DNA from: Lanius collurio
Lineage: Eukaryota; Chordata; Aves; Passeriformes; Laniidae
Assembly (NCBI GenBank): GCA_020086605.1
Contig: JACBWW010000004.1
Span: 44,714,024-44,778,023 of the forward strand
DNA length: 64,000 bases
Direction of reading: 5' to 3'
The position numbers and the translations under genes are program-made. The notes under the pieces are model-generated. The model had not been told where the DNA came from. It made no database searches and saw nothing but the letters and a program-made list of their open reading frames with translations. The stretch's first letter is position 1. Each line of letters begins with the position of its first letter. Positions 49,280 to 61,760 of this stretch are shown here, piece after piece.

Positions 49280-52200
49280 GTTAGTAATAGGCCTATCTTT
49301 AACTAGCTTGCCAAGTGACATTTTCATAAATTAAAGGAAAATGTGTGCAAATCAGAACAATATTTTACAGAGACAATATGTAAGAAAACTTGCTTTTTCC
49401 TTCAGTACAGAATGGTATTTTTCAGGCGTTTATCTCATGGGAAAGACAATATGGGATTGACTAATCAAATCCCTTTAATGTTGTCATAGTATTGCAAACA
49501 GAGTAAACGAGATTAGCATGCTGTTTTATTTTCCTTGTTTTAATCACTGTGGATGCTTAAAACTTCTTAAAATTTGCTTAAATTTTGAAGAGCTGGAAAA
49601 TGAAGTGCAACCCTCAGTTACCTGTTATTCATAAACAACCACACAATATAAATTACAGATAATTGTTTGTTTTCCACTTTAAAAAGTAAAGAATACTGAT
49701 TACTTTCCTTCTCCCTTCTGTTCCTGTTCCAAACGTCCATTCATTCCTCTGTGTCAGATCAGTGCATTCAGATTCACAGTGTGTGTATCACATACTGAAA
49801 GGTCTCCATATATTCATTTAGTTAATGAAGAGGTCCTAGGATTGTCTCCAGGATTCTCCTTTCCATTTTCAGTCCCTATAAAATATAAAAATTGCACCAA
49901 TGGGTGGAATGCGCACTGGAATGCTTTTGTAGTTTGAAAATCTCATAATTGTTTTGCTTTCAAAGTCTGCAGTCAGATTAAGTACCAGTTGGAAAAACGA
50001 AGTGATGAATATGTGTGTCTGTTCAGAACATCACCTTGTGTCAAGTGGCAGGAAAAACAGTTGGGCTTGATGCTACTTGGGAGGATTTTTCAAATATACT
50101 TAATCTACTGAATTAGTGTTTCATAAATTGCTCACATCTAATTATAGTGTAAACAAACAGGAGACATTGGCATGTGGTTTTTAGGAGGGAGAAGACATTT
50201 TTGGAGTTTTTAAAATGGTTTTTGAAGCTAACATTTGTCAATTTGGAGCCAGTAGGGAGTTTAAGGCTTGCTAATTTTGTGTGGAAGTCCATTCTTCTAC
50301 TCTTTTATCTTTGAAATTACCCTTGAAGAAGCTTTCTTACTTTTTGATATTATTTAGCATTCTTCTAGACTGTTAGAGTCAATTAACTTCCATCTTTTTT
50401 GCTTGGATATCAATCAGTGCTTCCCAAAAGAATATGAGTTTAGTGAAAAAAAGTACTTGATATGGTAGTTCTTATTACACACAGAAATAATACAGAAAAC
50501 GATTGAACTAATGAGCTAACACTTAAAAAGCTTCTGTTGGTGTTTTTTACACCAGAAGTACTGGCAGTGACAGGCTTGACTGATAGCTAAATAAGTATGG
50601 TTTTCTTCCTAACTACTCTTTCCAGTAAATTAACTTTAGGGGCGTGTATCAGGTGCAATGTTAAGATAGTGTTGTTGCAGGTGCAAGGCTTTGTTCTAGA
50701 TAAACCAGCTACCTCAACTGGAGCTGCTAAGTGTTCAGTGAAAATAAAGATAGTTATATGTGTATATCTATATATCTGTATCTAGATTTAGATCTATTTC
50801 CACATATACATATCTCTAAAAATGTCTATTTTGGCTCAGTTGACCTTGTTTTCTTTGCCTTTTCCTGACAAATGCCATTATATTCTCTGCATTCAGAATA
50901 AATTGCATGTTACCTTCCCAAAGATGAATAGATCCATCTTTTAAATGGCACTTTATCTCAGCCTGCTGAGGTTGCTGCAGTGTAGTTAAATGATGGATAG
51001 AAGTGGAATATTATTTGTCAAATATCTTCCTGATTGCATGGGATAGAAATTTAAGCTAGAGATGATAATTTGATTGACATTCCATTTTGATTTTATTAAG
51101 TAGTAGTAGACCACTTAATTTTTTAATGCTCCATGTTGACTGTTATTCCAGCCGAAATGTTGCAAATAGAGAACCTCTGAGGATTCAGAAGGCTGGGTAG
51201 TTTTTGAACACAGAATGAGTACAGTTTTATTTGTTTTCTGGCCCAGGTGTGTACAGATGAAGTGTTTGCCAGCGAGTTGATTATGACAAGAAAACTCTTT
51301 CAGCTAAAGGGTTTACACAAATACTGAAATTGTTCATATGACTACTTGTAGGAATGGCACCTTTTAGATAGATCTTTAAATCTTTCAAAGAGAAGTTTTA
51401 CTTCCCCTTTTAATAAAGCACTCAGTTTGCTGAGTTGTAAATGTTAGTTGTCACTTCGGAGATCCACCTCTCCTAGCAAACTCTCCACTGCACTCCAGTG
51501 ACATCCAGTGTAGCCTTCTAATCCCATTCTGCTCTCAGCAGATGGGAATATCTGCTTTGGTAAGACTCATGCCAGCTTTTTAGAGGGAGCTCAAGAACTG
51601 GAAGACATTTTGAAAGGAGGCTTTTAGGAGATTTTAGGTCTAAGCAATTAAAGGTCAAGGTCAGTGTCAGCTGTTCAGAAATTGTTAGGTGGTGATCTGG
51701 TTCCAGTGCCTGCATAAACTTAGTCAATGTATAATTATGAAGAATTTCCTATTTCTAACAGTTTATTTGCATTTAAAAATATAGAAATCCAATTAAGCTT
51801 AATATTTCCCCACAACTAATCATGTTGAGATATTTTCTTCCTTGCAAATAGTGTTCAAACCTTCCTTGTTATGCAGAACTTTCCATTCCTTCCTGATTTG
51901 CTTAAGGAAGAAACATTACTTGTCTTTGTTAGCTTTTGTGCATTCCCATGAATGGGCACAGTGTTTCTAATAATAGTACTTGTTGCCTTTTGAACATCTG
52001 TCTTCTCTTTTTACAATATCTTCTGTGTGGTTGTTTCCCATTGCAGACTCTGAATGATTTTCATGGCCAATAGTCGTATAATATGACATCAGGCCATTTT
52101 TTCACACTTTAATGTCTGCTTTCCTTTTTATATTCTCTATACCTCTTCATTCAAATGAAGGAGATTCTCAAGAACCGCTGCTTTTGCTCATTTTTACTCT

Positions 52201-54507
52201 TAGTCTGTGGGAAAACAGTAGTCCATAGTCCATTGTGGATTAATTTGAGTCATTTGGGACATTGTTCTTTATCTAGAAGTTGATGTGTTGTCTCAGTGCC
52301 TATTTTTATATGATGCAAATTATCTCTAAGCATCTTAAGCCTTGTGTGGTGAAGATGCCACCAGCTTAAAGCCTGTCATCCTCAGCTTGAGGTTTCTCCC
52401 TACTTCAGATACTGAGAAAACTGTGCCTGTATGTAGGCAGTTGCCTCCAAAGTTCAGCTCTGAATATGACTTTGCCTGTGCAGTGTTACGCACATTCAAC
52501 TTTGTTCTTTTTTTATAGCAGGCTGAAGTTTTGCATGAAAGTGGCTCATATCAGCTGCTCCACGTACTGCTTTCAAAATAACAGTTTTTAGTTCTTCTCA
52601 AATTCGTCCTTTTCTAGAAGGAAGGCATGATCCCCCTTGCCTCCACCAAAACTCACATGGTCTTTGTTTTCAGGCTGGTTTTGCTCCTAAAGCTGCCAGC
52701 CCTGGTGATTTCACTGACTGCTGCAAATTCCAACTGATCTCAATACTCTACCTTTTCATGTCCAGTTAGAAAATAGTCACACAGAGATGGTTTGCAACAT
52801 TTGATAGTTCTCTTATGCCTTCATGAGGTCTTCACTAGATTGGAGTATAGGAGTGGTCAAGCGCCCCCCCCTTCAGTTTTTCCACTGAGAAATCACCAAA
52901 GGAATCTGTCTGAGCTTCAGGCCTTCCTCAGATGTCCTTTTGAAGCATTATCCACTCACTATCTAGAGAAAATACATTTCTACCAACTTTCTACCACATG
53001 ATTTTCCAGTGGAAAAAATTGGCAGCAAAGTACAGGACATTCAAAGTACACATGATGCAATGATTTAGAAAATTAAAAGAGGACCTCTGTATGCTGATCT
53101 TTGAGTTGTCTGTGTTCATACTACCTGTCTGCTTTAACCTTCACTGTGAAATGTGAGGTAACATCTAAGTTCTGTGGTGTGAGAGAGCAGAGCTTTTACA
53201 GATTTGTAATCCTCCAGGCAGTGCAGGGCACTTTTTCTGCTTGCTCGCAGGAGGAATTATGTATCCTCTCAAGAGTATCCCTATTTCAAGACAGCCAAGC
53301 TGGGCCAAATCCTGCAAGTAAAAAGAGATGGTGGCAACTACTGAGCAGCAGTTACTGGTAGCAGTTCTTTCCTCCTTGCTTCTGTTACTCTTGGATGCTG
53401 AACAAAGATGTTCTTTTCCATCCTGCCCTTTCTTTCATGTGGAATTCCTGCATTTTCCAAATCATGAGGTCTCCCTCTCATGCAGAGAGCGGAACTTACC
53501 GAGTGAAGTGATGAAAACATGCTCAGAGTTTCTTTGTTTGTGTGGTTTTGTGCTGGGTTGGTTTGTTTTTGGTTTTTTTTTTGTGTTGGTGCTTTGTGGC
53601 AAGCCTCTCAGAATGGTTTTCTGTTTGGGGCTTCTGAATCAATGGGCAAATAACTGCAAGTACAAAACCCCCAGATGTTTGACTGATGAATCAGAAATCA
53701 GGCAGGCAGTCTCCTATGCATGAGGCTATGGAAGGATTTTGACTTCAAAGCAGGAGAGGGAGCAAACTAGACTTTGTCAAAACTTTTGCCAATTCTGTCT
53801 TAACACTACCTTCAAAAATATCTATTTTCTGCAGTTTAAGTATTTTATAAGTACAATACTGAAGCCAGGATGTAATGCCTCTTTTTATATTTTTATTTGT
53901 CAATGACTTTTCTTGTAAAAAGCCTCATGTTGCTCAAAACAGTAGGACCAGTAGCATTAGGTGAAAGTCAGTCATACGGACCTGGGGACTTTCAGCAGTT
54001 TCCTAACATTTTTCTTTCCTTTTGCTTCATTCACATGAACAAAAACTATCTGAGATATTTTGGGATTGGTGAGATTTCTTCTTGCTTTTAAGGATATTTA
54101 TGCTGAACATGCATTTGTTTTCGTAAACTGCACCACCTAGTGGTGAGCATACTTTCTGTGAAAAGGAGTATTTTGATTTACAGACTCACTCGTTAAACAT
54201 GACAATAATTCCTTTCTTCATGTTCTTGACTTTCTTTTTTGTCTAAGTACATAATGCTACCGTCCCTTAAGTTTGTTTCTAGTAGCTCATCCTAGGTTAA
54301 ACACTAAATTAAAATCCTGTTTTTATACAGTACAATGTTTTTGTGCAGGATAGATGTCATTAATATTGCTTTGTTAATGTTTCTGTAAGTTCTGTTACAT
54401 GTTTTGTAGCTCCTACACTTATGTCATTAGAGGTGTTTTTTTACCAGTCACTCCCACTCATCAATGTAGGCTAAAATTTACCCTTTTCTTCCCCTTTTTT
54501 TTTACAG
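49280..54507 (+). other. PLEKHA7: Intron between e7 and e8
   Basis: This is a 5.2-kb GT-AG intron. It has an AT-rich simple stretch at about 50.75-50.82 kb, a C run near 52.86 kb and a G/T-rich low-complexity patch near 53.55 kb. I saw no coding exon, and the e7-to-e8 protein junction is continuous with the family. Confidence 0.85.
50750..50820. repeat. AT-rich TATATCTA-type simple tract
   Basis: Imperfect repeats of TATATCTA and TATCTAGAT-like words, not a clean tandem array. Confidence 0.7.
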
Positions 54508-55024
54508 CCTCATTTCTGATCAGACTCTTACACGTCAGGGTCCCAATCCTCCTTTTCCTGAAAACTATCACACTTTGCCAAAGAATACCAGGCAGCCTTC
54601 AGGGAGCTCACCACCACCAAACCGCAATTTGCCGAGTGACTACAAATATGCACAAGATCGTGTAAGCCACTTGAAGATGTCCCAGGAGGAGAGGAAAGCA
54701 AATAAGGATGGAACTGTTTGGCAGCTGTATGAGTGGCAGCAGAGACAGCAGTTCAAACATGGCAGCCCCACAGCCCCACTTTATGTAGGTTCTTCAGACT
54801 TCATTGATCGTGCTAAGTCAAAAAGTTCCTTAGATGTTCCGCGATCAATATCTGTTCCGCCCTCTCCATCTGATATTCCTCCACCTGGACCTCCAAAAAG
54901 CTTTCTCCCACGGAGGCCACATACTCCTGCAGAAAGGCTCACGGTTAAACCATCTGATGAGAGGCAGACTGTGGATGTTCCTTTTGCTGGATCCCCCAGG
55001 AAGATACGGAATCGGGCTGTGAAG
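54508..55024 (+). CDS. PLEKHA7: PLEKHA7 exon e8: proline-rich region, start of expected p120-catenin-binding segment
   Basis: This is the longest exon here (517 bases). In order it encodes DQTLTRQGP, ENYHTLPK, NLPSDYKYAQDR, HLKMSQEERKA, GTVWQLYEWQQRQQF, SISVPPSPSDIPPPGPP, RRPHTPAERLTVKP, and a basic tail ending RNRAVK. The SVPPSPSDIPPPGPP run is proline-rich, and the WQLYEWQQRQ block is shared with PLEKHA5. The acceptor is a T-tract ending TTTACAG and the donor is AAG|gttcgt. The first base completes Ser with e7, and the exon ends in phase 0. In mammalian PLEKHA7 the p120-catenin-binding segment begins around here; placing it in this exon is inference. Confidence 0.96.
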
Positions 55025-57069
55025 GTTCGTATCCATTTAACTGGATACAAACTAATGCACACGTGGTGCCACACAGGAAGAGTTGATTTAGTTGTGGTTC
55101 ATTGCATACTTCCTCACGTATGGAAGATCATGTAAATTGTAAAAGCTAATACAATGAATAATTTTCTCGTCAAGAGCTTGCCCTTCTGACCATTTGGATT
55201 TATTAACTTTTGTTGGTTGGGAAAGGAAAATTGGTGGCATATCACATAGGTTTGGAATATTTTTAATAAAAGACTGGAAGGCATATGTTTACATGTATAA
55301 AGTATACAAATGGTAGTGTTTTGTTATAGAGAGTATGTAGGCAAGAATATAAAACTCAATGGGATGAAATCTTCCTTGATTATTTATTTTTGCTTGGAGC
55401 TTTGTGTTTGCCATGCCTGCTTTCTCTGCATGTTTTGTTTTGTGGTTAGTCTTACAGGTGATTCTGCTTTTAGTTATGGCAAACGCCATATTATTATTAT
55501 AGTAAAATATATTATTTTTCATGCATTTAATAGTTCAGGTCCGTTGTAGAGTCATTATCATTGGGCTAACCAAAATCAAAGAGTATTGGTCTGAAACTTC
55601 AACCTTTTTCATAGTTTCACTGTGGGTCTTATTTGTAGGGCCTCTTGTACCCTCTTACCCATTCGTGGCAGGGGTTTCCCTATCCGGTACTCTATATGGC
55701 TCTTCTTGCCTAAGGGGAAATTTGTGTTGAATCAATGAAGGATTGACTTGTTTTGGTAAATCTGGAATAATTGGTATTGGAAGCCTCTGTATTCACTTAA
55801 TTCTTTGATCTCAGCCATGGACTCTGACGGGGAAAGTATTTGCAAAGAGAGAGACTTGTAAATTCAGATACCCAGTGTGTGTTTATGACTATGACTTAAG
55901 GCTGCAGCTTTGTGCACAGTTTAGATTTTTTTCCTAGTGTGTATGTGGTGTAGCTGTTGGATGTCTTTCAGCATTTATAGATTTATAATATTCTGTCAGA
56001 GGTTGAAATAGTCTAGTGGTGTGCAGCACTGGAAATTAATATTTTTTCAACTCTTGATTATATTTTACCACACTTTGGTTTCTCCGTGTGTAAGGTGAAG
56101 GAACATTACATCCCTGACGAAGGCATGTGCAGCAGTCTTTTCCTTTCCTGTGCAATGTAACTGCAGAAATTTTAAGCTCTTTTTATGGCATCCTGGCTTT
56201 ACCAATATTGGGAAACACAGTTTCTCATAATTAAAGCTTCTCTATGGATCTTCTGTGAAAGTTTGCAGAGAAAAATACTCATGTTTTTCTGTGTAAGCAC
56301 ACAGCATCACTCTATATTTAAACGTTTATGTCTGCATAAATCCATGATACTCCACACTCCCTGGACTGCTTTATTAAATTCCATCCAGCTGCACTTAAAA
56401 AGGTGGAGGGGGAGGCAAAACAAAATAGCATTCAGTGAAATTCAGAGACAGGAATTAAAATAAATTGTGAGACATTTAGTCTGCTTTGAAGAAAGCCCCA
56501 GAAGTTTGGCTTTAACAGAAAGATGAAAGAATGAGTGTGCAGTGTCCTTTCATATTGTAAGCAGAAAGTGGCAGATCAAGGATGATTGTTGAAAAACTCC
56601 TCGGTATTAGTGGAAGCCATTGCCACAAGGTGTCAGTCATGTCAGTAGCTTCGAGTTCCCTGGCTAAAAGAGAGCATTCCTGCTTGTTCCTGTGTGCAGT
56701 ACAAGCCTGCTGTTGGAGCACATCATCCAGCCCAGCCTTTTTCTGGGACACATTAGGTGTGTGTGGGGGGAACTTAATGATGTTTTTTTTTCTATTTGCT
56801 GGAAGCTACATTGCATGCTCTGCTGAAGCATCTCATACTGCCAGAATCCGCTGGCCTGCCCAGCATCGCAGGTGCTGAATTTGCATTTGTTCATTCATAA
56901 GTTTTTAATTATCAAAGGCTCGGGCTGGCCCATGGGTGTTACCCTGATAGAACCATGCCACGAATTCAAATAAAAAATCCGTGGCAGAGGTGCAGACTGA
57001 ATTTGCCCTCAGGTGCAACACAGCTGCCCCTGGACACAATGCTGACGTTCTGGCTGTGGCTTCTTGCAG
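55025..57069 (+). other. PLEKHA7: Intron between e8 and e9
   Basis: This is a 2.0-kb GT-AG intron. The stretch from about 56.5 to 57.0 kb is of higher complexity and slightly richer in G+C than the rest. I recognise nothing specific in it. Confidence 0.85.
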
Positions 57070-57156
57070 AGCTCCACTCACCTGGATCGCCGCTCCATGC
57101 CTGCCATGGGCTACATGACGCACACCGTGAGTGCGCCCAGCTTGCACGGCAAGTCG
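57070..57156 (+). CDS. PLEKHA7: PLEKHA7 exon e9: SMPAMGYMTHTVSAPSLHGK segment
   Basis: This is an 87-base, phase 0-0 exon of 29 codons. It encodes SSTHLDRRSMPAMGYMTHTV and then SAPSLHGKS. GYMTHTVSAPSLHGKS is nearly identical to mammalian PLEKHA7 as I recall it. The acceptor is TTCTTGCAG and the donor is TCG|gtaagt. The exon is richer in G+C and CpG than its flanks. It lies within the expected p120-catenin-binding segment. No fold is predicted from the sequence. Confidence 0.95.
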
Positions 57157-57517
57157 GTAAGTGCAGAGCACAGCTCCTTTTGTGTCCTTGCAGCAGCGCT
57201 GCTAAGTTTTAAAAGCCATAGTCTTCACTCTTAACTTTATTAGTTAAAGCATAAATAACTCGAATGAGAACTTAATCTTAAGCCAGTAAAGCCTGTAGGA
57301 ATTCTGCATTTATCTGCAACATGAGCAGGGGTGAGCTATCTGTTATTACAGGATTCAAGTTTTATTGTGTTTATTTGACCAATTGCAGAGTTAATTAAAT
57401 AATTGCTTAATCATGTCAAGTAACTGCTTTCTGGGCACTGAGGTGAAAAATGTAATTATAGTTCCTCTCCCTGAAGACTGCTAATTTCCTCTTTACAATG
57501 TGTCTAAATACCTGCAG
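57157..57517 (+). other. PLEKHA7: Intron between e9 and candidate cassette e10
   Basis: This short intron (361 bases) has many AATTA-type motifs (for example at about 57.38-57.41 kb), GT donor and AG acceptor. Such short, complex introns next to cassette exons are often conserved, but I cannot test that here. Confidence 0.75.
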
Positions 57518-57637
57518 CCTGAAGAGCTAACATTGCTTCTCATTCGATTAAGGAGACATCAGGCTAAGTTGGCTAGTATAAGAAATTACACAATCGCTCA
57601 GTTACTGCAGCACTTGCCAACTAATTCCACCTATCAG
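57518..57637 (+). CDS. PLEKHA7: PLEKHA7 exon e10: probable alternative cassette, leucine-rich helix
   Basis: This is a 120-base open segment of 40 codons, phase 0-0, with acceptor ACCTGCAG and donor CAG|gtcagc. It encodes PEELTLLLIRLRRHQAKLAS and continues IRNYTIAQLLQHL. Leu/Ile spacing and charged residues suggest an amphipathic or coiled-coil helix. The segment is absent from the mammalian PLEKHA7 form I remember, which goes from HGKS straight to ADDTY. It resembles a segment I associate with long isoforms of the paralogue PLEKHA5 (unverified). A GCATG (RBFOX-type) motif lies about 60 bases downstream of the donor. It is probably a cell-type-regulated cassette. Confidence 0.8.
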
Positions 57638-59430
57638 GTCAGCTGCTGCGTGGCTCATCTGTGACATTTTGTGACTCTGCAAATGCTTCATTAGTGGCAT
57701 GCTTGAGTCTGTGCTTCCTTGCCCATTCTTTGGTATTCCACAGTGCCCAGGTCGTTTGCGGTTTTTCTTTGCTTACTGTATTTGCTATAAAAGATGAGCA
57801 TTTTTAAGTTACAGGGCGCCAGTGCATCTGTTTCAAAGTGTCTACTTCCTTTTTATACTGTGTATTTATACTATTTCTGAAAATGCTGCATCTTCAGAAA
57901 TGTGGGTTGAAATACTGTATAAGTTCATTCTAAAGCAAAACCATTTTTTGTGCTGCTTTCATGGTGGGGTTGGCTCCCTGTGCCACGTGCTGCATCACCT
58001 GCAAATTGAAATGCATCAGCCAGTCTGTACATTCATATGAGCTTGTAACTGTGTCAGTTCTGCAGGTGAACACTGGTTCATAAAAGCTCAGGAGTGTCTT
58101 GGATCATCTACAGTGCTCTTGATTGCACTGGTGTTACGAAACTTGTAAATGTGAGATCAAACAGAAATGTACTCACAGAGCTCTCCGGTTCCTATTAGAG
58201 CCTCAAAAATGGAGCCATCTGGGAGTAAAATCTGGTGACTCTTCTTGGATTTGGTGAAGACTTTGGCCCAAAACTAAAGCAATTTTTTTGAATTGAAGAA
58301 GTTTCATTTCCCGACTTACCTCACCTACAGAACAATTGCACTAAGATGGGTGGTAATAACAGGGTTTTCTCCAAAAATGGGCAGATGTTCTAGTCAAGTC
58401 CTCAGTCAGTCTTACAAGCTGATCTGACAAGAATTGTAAGTGAACACCTCTAAAGAAATGCAAGAGTGATACACTGATTTTATGGCATAAAGGGTTTTTC
58501 TTTTCTTTTTCTAACTACACATTCTCATTGGCTCAAAACTTGAGAAAAGGTATAGTTGTGTTTTTCTTTTATTCTGAAGTTAATTGCACCCAGGATATAA
58601 AATGCTGACAAAATAGCAGTTAAAATTCTAGGAAGTTTTGGGCATTTTGACTAATTACAAGTAGCACATTTGCAACAGTTAAACTATTTGTATTGCAAAT
58701 ATCCCCTTTCAAAAGAGGAGAAATATCTTTGTTATGACTTCTGTGCATGTTTTTCTTGAAGGGAGTGTAATAAAGATGTTGCTAGATGAGTGTATAAAAT
58801 TAAGATGATGGCAATTACGGGTGAGACAATGAAAAATAAGGATCAAGTTGAATGCTATTACCTAAAAGACAAAATGGATTCTCTAATCATATAAGTGAGA
58901 TCTTTTTCAGAATTTTATTCACAAAACTTATTTCATACTTTCCCTGAATAAAGGAATTCATGACTTAAGGTGCTTATGAATTGTGATCAAAAGTATTCTA
59001 ATGATATATTTTATGATGTCTTCTAGTAACATCTGTGACATTTAGTCAGGTACAGGTCTTTTCTTCTTCTCCCAAAGACTCATATCATGCTGGAGAACAC
59101 CACTGTAACTTTTTCAATGAAGGTCTAGTCAGTGGAAATTGAGCTTGAAAAAACAGGTAGTTCTGTGTCTCATTAGAGGTGGAAACAAAAATCTAAATGT
59201 TTGGAGGGTGGGTAATGAGGCAGTAATACTCTTGGGAAATATTTTGCCCATTTTTTAGCTGTAAATAGCAATATGCTGGTGGAGCAAATGTGCTTTTTTA
59301 CGTGCTCCTACTCTGTTATTTTGTTCCCTCTTTCATTTGTTTTCTTGTATATAGCAAATCCAAGTATTCTGGAATGGTTTCAAACATTCAAATATATTGC
59401 ACTGTTTTCTCCCTATGTACTTACCTGAAG
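57638..59430 (+). other. PLEKHA7: Intron between cassette e10 and e11
   Basis: This is a 1.8-kb GT-AG intron. A GCATG motif lies at 57697-57701, about 60 bases after the e10 donor, where RBFOX proteins commonly promote inclusion. No repeats or genes were recognised. Confidence 0.8.
57697..57701 (+). promoter_or_regulatory. GCATG (RBFOX-type) motif downstream of cassette e10
   Basis: It lies about 60 bases into the intron after the e10 donor, the position from which RBFOX proteins usually enhance inclusion of the preceding exon. A single 5-base match can occur by chance. Confidence 0.3.
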
Positions 59431-59484
59431 GCGGATGACACTTACATCCAGTTGAAAAAGGATCTGGAGTATTTGGATCTAAAG
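59431..59484 (+). CDS. PLEKHA7: PLEKHA7 exon e11: ADDTYIQLKKDLEYLDLK segment
   Basis: This 54-base, phase 0-0 microexon-like unit has 18 codons and encodes ADDTYIQLKKDLEYLDLK, nearly identical to mammalian PLEKHA7 as I recall it. The acceptor is TTACCTGAAG|G. It has a purine (A) at -3 where C or T is usual, but a good pyrimidine stretch (GTTTTCTCCCT) stands further upstream. The donor is AAAG|gtaaga. LKKDLEYLDLK is probably the start of helical structure. Both junctions are phase 0, so skipping it keeps the frame. Confidence 0.94.
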
Positions 59485-61679
59485 GTAAGATCTTACACTA
59501 GTCTGCTTAATTTTTAATTTTTTTTCCAACCCAGTTGTCTTTTTTGTATCATCTTTGTGCCTGCGAATTTTAAGGTAACTTTGTAGCCTGAGATGGAAAC
59601 AGTCTTTTGACTCAGTGTGTGCTTAGACTATTGAGTGTCTTTTTAGTAGTGACTGTACAATTAAAGTGCCAAACTCAGAAAATGTAGTTGCTTTAGTTTG
59701 TGAGAACACCTCGTGTTACTGGTACTGAGATGAATGATATGTGGGTATAGGGAAATCAGATAAAAAGCAGATGGAAAATGTTTCCCTGCTGTAGCATTAG
59801 TACAAATATGAAGTCAACACCTCTAAGTTAATCCAGCTTTTCTCCTTTAAATCTTCTTAAACTGACTTTTTCCTTATTTGTATAATATGCCATATGTTCT
59901 TGTGAAAGTGTGAGTAATTAGCACTATCATTGTTTTATTACAGCTAAAAGATTTCAAATGCACCCATTCATCCATCCATAGACATAATCTGATCAAGTAA
60001 TGTTAGGAGGTATTTCCTTTTAAAAAATAATTAAATGTGATACTGAGGATCCTATCAGGTCTAAATTACTTCTGTATCTAGTACACTTGATGGTTGGAAA
60101 TTTGAAAGCAAATCTAGACTTCTTAATATCAGGTTTTGAAGGAAAACAAAACCCACCAAAAAGGTATAATTGTTTTGCTTAGCAATCTGCCACTTTCTAG
60201 CATGTCTTACCATATATAAATCATATGAAAATGATTCCTGAAAAATCAAGGTGAAGGGAAATCTGCCACCTTGTTCTCTGGTTTGCATGTACAGAGGTCA
60301 CTGATGCCACAGAGTTGCCTATGTGCAGATAATGAGCTGACTGCACCTATGAGCATGTGTATTTCAATCTTATCTGATGTTTTAATTCCTTAATTTCTAA
60401 CCAACTAATGAATGGGAAATATTAGTAATATATACTATACATACACATAGTACCATATGTGTATAAAGATATAATATGTAGCATATAATATAGGTGATGT
60501 ATATACAGTCTAAATTAATGTGTTGGAATCATTAATATACAAATTTGAAATTGGTTGGACGCATTTAATTTTAAGCCTTGTCCTGGGTTTGTTCATGGCT
60601 TTGCCAAGTGTAACTGCAGCCCAAGCCATCAGATGAATTTTATGACAAATTACAATTTGAAAAGTCTTGTGAATTGAGAAATTATTAATAATCACAATGT
60701 TTTGTCCATTATAAAACACAAAAATTTTCACAGCTGACGTGACCATAGTTCAAGCCTCTGAAATGTGATATGCTTAGCAAAATTATTAGAAGGGTTTTTT
60801 AACTTTAACTTTTTAGTAGATTCTGTCCAGATTAATTTGTTGCAGTCTGGAACACGAGGAGTTATTTGGTCTCTCAGTTGCTCCCCTTGTGCCTTCCTGC
60901 TGCCTGTAGCACCTAACAAAAGCAGCCAGAAAGAAAAATGTATGGGGGCACCTGATATTTCTGTGAAAAGAAACTCAATGCCAGTTGGTTCCCTTTTGAA
61001 AATCTTGACAGTCAAAATGTCAAGCCTTTTTCCAAAGGAATGATGTAATTTTTCAAAATGAGCATTTCTTAATAACCTTCTTTCAGTCGTGGTCCAGGAA
61101 TGTAAAAATTCAGGTCAGGTTGCTGAGAGATTAAAGAGACCACGTGAAACTCAAGAAGGTGTCTTTGTGTTGGTTGCATTTGTGTTTTGCCACTAAGTGT
61201 AGCGATGCTTTGATTTGTGATGTGAGGAAAACAGAAGAGTGCACTGCATTAAACTAAGCAAATTATGTATATTTTAGTAATGGTGGAATGTAGCAAATTC
61301 ACAGGAAAGGTGTGTAATGTTTTCCATTTAAGACTCTGGAGACCTAGAAAGCCAGTTAGTTCAAGTCTCTCTTTTGACTTTCACTGGGCTTTGAATTAGA
61401 CCCACCCTGATCAAACAGTTTCAATTAGGTCTGAACATTTGGAACTGGAGTTAAGCTTTTTTCTTTTCACTAAATCCATTATTTCTCAAGATTTCTCTTA
61501 GAGGTTTCAAAACAGAACTTTTCAACGTGGAATTGTGATTGAGCAATGAACTGTTTAGTGCTTAGGTGTGACCTGAGAGTGTGTGATCGCTGCTGCTCGT
61601 GGAGTTTGGAGTTGTAAGGTTTGGGGGTTTAAATCTTGACATCTGTAACAAGCTATGACTGAACTTTTGTTTGAAACAG
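59485..61679 (+). other. PLEKHA7: Intron between e11 and cassette e12
   Basis: This is a 2.2-kb GT-AG intron with an AT-rich alternating purine/pyrimidine tract at about 60.42-60.51 kb. Nothing gene-like was found. Confidence 0.8.
60420..60510. repeat. AT-rich alternating simple tract
   Basis: A degenerate ATATA/ACATA stretch without a constant period. Confidence 0.65.
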
Positions 61680-61760
61680 ATAGAAAATAATGGACCTCTG
61701 ATCAACATGATATACAAAGTGCTAAAGAACTCAGCACAAGGGTTACTATCCAGTATACAT
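61680..61760 (+). CDS. PLEKHA7: PLEKHA7 exon e12: probable alternative cassette
   Basis: This is an 81-base open segment of 27 codons, phase 0-0, encoding IENNGPLINMIYKVLKNSAQ and then GLLSSIH. The acceptor is TTTGAAACAG (weak, purine-interrupted tract) and the donor is CAT|gtaaga. Mammalian PLEKHA7 as I recall it passes from LEYLDLK directly to TGRD, so this is extra. Its pattern resembles a segment of PLEKHA6 at the same place (…LISMVNRMVENSS…, remembered and unverified). That suggests an old family exon, not intronic noise. Confidence is lower than for e10 because the acceptor is weak. Confidence 0.7.

Noticed and set aside
48762..49334. 190-codon open frame starting with Met before e7
   Set aside because: Its start lies in intron sequence and its end reads past the e7 donor. 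Only 48794-49279 is exon.
54575..55135. 186-codon open frame read as an independent gene
   Set aside because: It is e8 extended through the donor at 55025 into the intron.
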